From NCBI GenBank assembly GCA_937889795.1, contig CALBZH010000766.1, positions 1-9,039 of the forward strand: a DNA stretch of 9,039 nucleotides. The letters run 5' to 3'. The first letter of the stretch is position 1; every line of letters begins with the position of its first letter. Shown here piece by piece: positions 6,422-9,039 of this stretch. Source of the stretch: an uncultured Syntrophobacteraceae bacterium (GTDB lineage: Bacteria > Desulfobacterota > Syntrophobacteria > Syntrophobacterales > Syntrophobacteraceae). The notes under the pieces were generated by a model. That model was not told the origin of the DNA. It did no database searches and saw only the letters and a list, made by a program, of their open reading frames with translations. The translations under genes were made by a program, and so were the position numbers.

Positions 6422-6927
6422 AACCGGGCGAGCCGGTCATTCGATTCGCGCTTCTGGACGAGGTTCTGAACCTGGCCCGGGCCAACTCGCTTTGGCCGAT
6501 GACCTTCGGGCTAGCCTGCTGCGCCATCGAGATGATGGCGGCCGGAGCTTCGCGCTTCGACTTGGACCGCTTTGGAGCTGGCGTGTTCCGTCCATCCCCG
6601 AGGCAATCCGACCTCATGATCGTGGCAGGGACGATCTCGAAGAAGATGGCTCCGGCCATTCAAATGCTGTGGGACCAGATGCCCAACCCCAAGTGGTGCA
6701 TCGCGATGGGAAACTGCGCCATTTCGGGCGGTCCTTTCGAGTACGACGGTCAGTACGCCATCGTGCCGGGAGCGGACCTCATCGTGCCGGTGGATATTTA
6801 CGTTCCTGGCTGCCCCCCTCGGCCGGAAGGTCTCATTCAGGGCTTTCTGGCTCTGGAAGATATGATCACGAAGGGCGAGCACAAGAACTACCTGCGCCGC
6901 TTCCGTCGTAAGGGAGGTACGTGCTGA
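6403..6927 (+). CDS. nuoB: NADH-quinone oxidoreductase subunit B (N2 cluster)
   Basis: This is the 174-residue peripheral-arm subunit that holds the terminal [4Fe-4S] cluster N2, which reduces quinone. All four ligands are visible: the unusual tandem C39-C40 ([12 protein letters not shown]), C105 (GNCAISGG) and C137 (VPGCPPRPE). The spacing from the tandem cysteines to C105 (65 residues) is the family norm. The R/D-rich motif RFDLDRFG and the segment FRPSPRQSD are also typical. The gene starts with GTG at 6403, inside the end of nuoA, with AGGAG (6391-6395) 7 bases upstream. Its C-terminus is short and basic ([13 protein letters not shown]). NuoB-like proteins also occur in membrane hydrogenases, but the set nuoABCDH around it makes complex I certain. 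Confidence 0.97.
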   Translation: MGIQKVEPGEPVIRFALLDEVLNLARANSLWPMTFGLACCAIEMMAAGASRFDLDRFGAGVFRPSPRQSDLMIVAGTISKKMAPAIQMLWDQMPNPKWCIAMGNCAISGGPFEYDGQYAIVPGADLIVPVDIYVPGCPPRPEGLIQGFLALEDMITKGEHKNYLRRFRRKGGTC

Positions 6928-6929
6928 TC

Positions 6930-7403
6930 ATGGGGAAAAGAGATGACATCATCGCGAAAGTGAGCGCCATGCTTCCGGCGAATGCCGTCTGCAGGGACGA
7001 TGCGTATCGGTCGGGAGTGGTCTTCTCGGCTTCGGTGGAGCTTGGGAAAGTGCGCGAGGTACTCGGGTGCTTCCGGGATGCGGGGTTCTACCTGGAATCG
7101 GTGACCGCCCTGGATTTTCAGGATACGGCCGAGCTGGTTTACCACCTGAACACCTATGAGCCGAAGGCGCGAATGGTGATCCGCGCGCTCGTCGGGGAAG
7201 GGACAACGGTGCAGACCGTGAGCGACCTGTTCCCGACCGCCGACTGGCAGGAACGGGAGATTCGGGAGTTCTTCGGCATTCAATTCGCCGGCCATCCGGA
7301 CCCCCGGAATTTGCTGCTCCCGGAAGACGCCGATTATTACCCGTTGAAGAAAACCTTTGGCAGCGTAAATGCTTATCGCAGACGGGAAGAGATCTATGGC
7401 TGA
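6930..7403 (+). CDS. nuoC: NADH-quinone oxidoreductase subunit C (30-kDa)
   Basis: This is a 157-residue connecting-module subunit with no cofactor; it packs against NuoD and NuoB in the peripheral arm. The family signature is clear near the C-terminus: FPTADWQEREIREFFGIQF followed by GHPDPRNLLLPED (about 101-133). It is a separate gene and is not fused to nuoD as in enterobacteria. The start is ambiguous: ATG 6930 is 12 bases after GGAGG (6913-6917), and an in-frame GTG at 6921 is only 3 bases after it; neither spacing is ideal. I prefer ATG because it starts 2 bases after the nuoB stop. The GTG would add three residues. The stop lies inside the start of nuoD. Confidence 0.94.
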   Translation: MGKRDDIIAKVSAMLPANAVCRDDAYRSGVVFSASVELGKVREVLGCFRDAGFYLESVTALDFQDTAELVYHLNTYEPKARMVIRALVGEGTTVQTVSDLFPTADWQEREIREFFGIQFAGHPDPRNLLLPEDADYYPLKKTFGSVNAYRRREEIYG

Positions 7404-8517
7404 ACAACTGCAAGCACCGATTGTTGAACGTGTCTACCAGCTGAACCTCGGGCCGCAGCACCCTTCGACCCACGGCGTGTTGCGGGTTCTGCTGGATCTC
7501 GACGGGGAGTTCATCGTCAAGGCGGATCCGGTCATTGGCTACGGTCACCGCGGTCATGAAAAGATGGGGGAGAACCGCGTTTACAAGCAGTTCATGCCCA
7601 ACACCAGCCGCATGGATTACCTGTCTGGAATGCTTTTCAACCATGGCTATGCGCTGGCGGTTGAAAAGTTCGCCGGCATCGAGGTTCCCGAGCGGGCCAA
7701 GTACATCCGCACGATTTGCGCTGAACTCAACAGCATCTCCAGTCATCTGCTCTGGTTCGGCACGTACGTCATGGACTTGGGTGGGTTCACTCCCTTTCTC
7801 TATGCCTTCGATGACCGGGAGCAGATCCTGGACATCCTGGACCGGGTGAGCGGGTCGCGTCTGACCTACTCCTACTGCCGGTTCGGCGGCGTGTGTCGGG
7901 ATGCGGACGCCCCGTTTGTCGACGCGACGCGGGCGTTTGTCAAGCGGCTCCGCAGCCGGTTTCCGGACTACGACAACCTGGTGACCAAGAACGTCATCTT
8001 TAACAACCGCACCCGGGACGTCGGCATTCTGACCCCGGAACTGGCTCTGAAATATGGAGTTACCGGACCTACCCTGCGGGGCAGCGGCGTCGCCTACGAT
8101 ATCCGCAAGAGCGAGCCTTTTTCTGCCTACCCCCAGTTTGATTTTGAAATTCCCATCGGCGAGCGGGGCGATGTCCTAGACCGCTACATGGTCCGCCTGC
8201 GGGAAATGGAACAGAGCCTGCGGATCATCGAGCAGGCCCTGGATAAACTGCCGGCTGGCCCCATCATGGCGGAAAAGGTGCCCAAACGGTTGAAACCCGC
8301 CGAAGGCGAAGTGTTTAGCGCCGTGGAGACCGCTCGGGGTGAGTTCGCCATTTATGTGGTAAGCAAAGGCGACATCAAACCCTACCGGGTAAAGCTTCGG
8401 GTGCCGTCTTTTTCCAACTTGAGTGTCCTGCCGGAACTCATTCAAGATACCATGGTGGCCGATGCCGTGGCCATCCTGGGTTCCATTGATTTGGTGATCC
8501 CGGAGATTGACCGGTAG
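7396..8517 (+). CDS. nuoD: NADH-quinone oxidoreductase subunit D (49-kDa)
   Basis: This 373-residue subunit forms most of the quinone-binding pocket and is related to NiFe-hydrogenase large subunits. The N-terminal loop GPQHPSTHG (19-27) carries the quinone-contacting His (H26), and Y75 in NTSRMDYLSGM is the matching Tyr; the 49-residue gap equals that between H38 and Y87 of the Thermus subunit. GYGHRGHEKMGE, ELNSISSHLLW and the C-terminal SIDLVIPEIDR are also typical. The NiFe-ligand cysteines of hydrogenases are absent, as expected for NuoD. ATG 7396 overlaps the end of nuoC by 8 bases, with a purine-rich GGGAAGAG upstream. The downstream gene follows after an unusually long 59-base gap for this operon. 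Confidence 0.97.
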   Translation: MAEQLQAPIVERVYQLNLGPQHPSTHGVLRVLLDLDGEFIVKADPVIGYGHRGHEKMGENRVYKQFMPNTSRMDYLSGMLFNHGYALAVEKFAGIEVPERAKYIRTICAELNSISSHLLWFGTYVMDLGGFTPFLYAFDDREQILDILDRVSGSRLTYSYCRFGGVCRDADAPFVDATRAFVKRLRSRFPDYDNLVTKNVIFNNRTRDVGILTPELALKYGVTGPTLRGSGVAYDIRKSEPFSAYPQFDFEIPIGERGDVLDRYMVRLREMEQSLRIIEQALDKLPAGPIMAEKVPKRLKPAEGEVFSAVETARGEFAIYVVSKGDIKPYRVKLRVPSFSNLSVLPELIQDTMVADAVAILGSIDLVIPEIDR

Positions 8518-8576
8518 CAGTGGTTGACTGCGGTTTGAGGCTGACCGCCTTACTCTGACGAGGTGAGGAAAGTGCA
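8518..8576. other. 59-base gap between nuoD and nuoH
   Basis: This is the only non-coding gap of notable size inside the nuo operon. It contains a weak inverted repeat GCGGT (8530-8534) and ACCGC (8544-8548) without a following T-run, then a strong ribosome binding site for nuoH (GAGGTGAGG, 8560-8568, with its last base 8 bases before ATG 8577). In many bacteria nuoE, nuoF and nuoG sit here; in this genome E and F are at the front of the operon and G is not seen. Confidence 0.6.
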
Positions 8577-9039
8577 ATGCAGTTCTTAGTAGCCGAAGGG
8601 GCAAGACTGGTTATTAGTCTGATCGGTATCATCGGTTTGGTGGCCGTCAATGCCCTGTTTTTGATCTGGATGGAACGGAAGGTTTCGGCGCATATGCAGC
8701 TGCGGCCCGGGCCCATGGAAGTGGGGTTTCACGGCGCTCTGCAAACCATCGCCGATGCCCTCAAGTTGATCGGTAAAGAGCTGATTACGCCGGAAGATGT
8801 GGACAAGCTGATTTATCTGCTGGCTCCCATCGTCATGTTTCTGCCGGTACTGGTCAGTTTTGTGGTGATTCCGTTTTCACCCACGCTGCTTATCCGGGAC
8901 CTCAACGTCGGCCTGCTGCTGATCTTCGCCTTCAGCACCTTGTCCGTGTTGGCTATCCTTATGGCGGGCTGGTCTTCAAATAATAAATATTCCCTCCTGG
9001 GCGCCATCCGCTCCGTGGCCCAGAATATCGCTTATGAAA
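8577..9039 (+). CDS. nuoH: NADH-quinone oxidoreductase subunit H (partial, 3' end cut by window)
   Basis: The reading frame from ATG 8577 stays open for 154 codons to the window end. A full NuoH is about 320-340 residues, so slightly less than half is present. This multi-pass membrane subunit lines the quinone channel and links it to the proton-pumping subunits. TM1 (about 8-31) is followed by the conserved cytoplasmic loop [20 protein letters not shown] (31-50) and [14 protein letters not shown] (55-68), then TM segments at about 78-100 and 110-130. The hallmark [17 protein letters not shown] (130-146) and the following AQNIAYE are present. GAGG at 8565-8568 gives 8-base spacing to the ATG. 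The rest of the membrane arm (I-N) is expected beyond the window. Confidence 0.96.
   Translation, partial: MQFLVAEGARLVISLIGIIGLVAVNALFLIWMERKVSAHMQLRPGPMEVGFHGALQTIADALKLIGKELITPEDVDKLIYLLAPIVMFLPVLVSFVVIPFSPTLLIRDLNVGLLLIFAFSTLSVLAILMAGWSSNNKYSLLGAIRSVAQNIAYE

Noticed and set aside
6921..6929. GTG 6921 as the nuoC start
   Set aside because: It is only 3 bases from the ribosome binding site; ATG 6930 was preferred, although the choice stays open.
8040..9039. Assembly join or transferred segment suggested by slightly more TTT and CCC codons in late nuoD and nuoH
   Set aside because: The shift is small, begins inside an intact gene, and membrane proteins naturally use more Phe; there is no break in frame or family order.
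1..9039. tRNA, rRNA, CRISPR arrays, insertion sequences or attachment sites
   Set aside because: No cloverleaf-like sequence, regularly spaced repeats, transposase motifs or terminal inverted repeats were seen.

Overview
The window comes from a GC-rich, Gram-negative, probably anaerobic bacterium. A deltaproteobacterial lineage (Desulfobacterota, such as Syntrophobacter-like or other sulfate-reducing or syntrophic groups) is the best guess. This rests on a sensor kinase with periplasmic c-type haem motifs, a HydB/HndC-like NuoF, and the general character of the proteins. The taxonomic call is an inference and no database was searched.

Left part (1-3554): a signalling block. The last 33 codons of an unrecognised + strand gene end tail-to-tail with a - strand membrane histidine kinase, with overlapping stop codons. 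The kinase's periplasmic domain carries one CXXCH and one CX4CH haem-attachment motif. Across a divergent intergenic region with a good sigma70-type promoter lie two + strand genes: a stand-alone receiver protein with an atypical phosphorylation loop, and a soluble protein that fuses a receiver domain to a histidine kinase.

Middle (3555-3694): a short non-coding stretch with a long imperfect inverted repeat centred on 3594 and a direct repeat. It separates signalling from respiration.

Right part (3695-9039): a tightly packed respiratory complex I operon in the order nuoE-nuoF-nuoA-nuoB-nuoC-nuoD-nuoH, with nuoH cut by the window end. NuoE and NuoF together resemble the flavin module of electron-bifurcating or NADP-reducing hydrogenases: NuoF has an extra N-terminal thioredoxin-like [2Fe-2S] domain and a C-terminal 2[4Fe-4S] ferredoxin domain. 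NuoEF lies at the front of the operon instead of between nuoD and nuoH, and no nuoG occurs there. A and B carry the membrane entry and the N2 cluster, C and D the connecting and quinone-site subunits, and H the membrane subunit next to the quinone channel.

The working idea is that the haem kinase senses redox state or a ligand in the periplasm, and that the receiver proteins next to the operon relay this to electron input or complex I expression. The gene contents are well supported; the regulatory link is inferred from position only.
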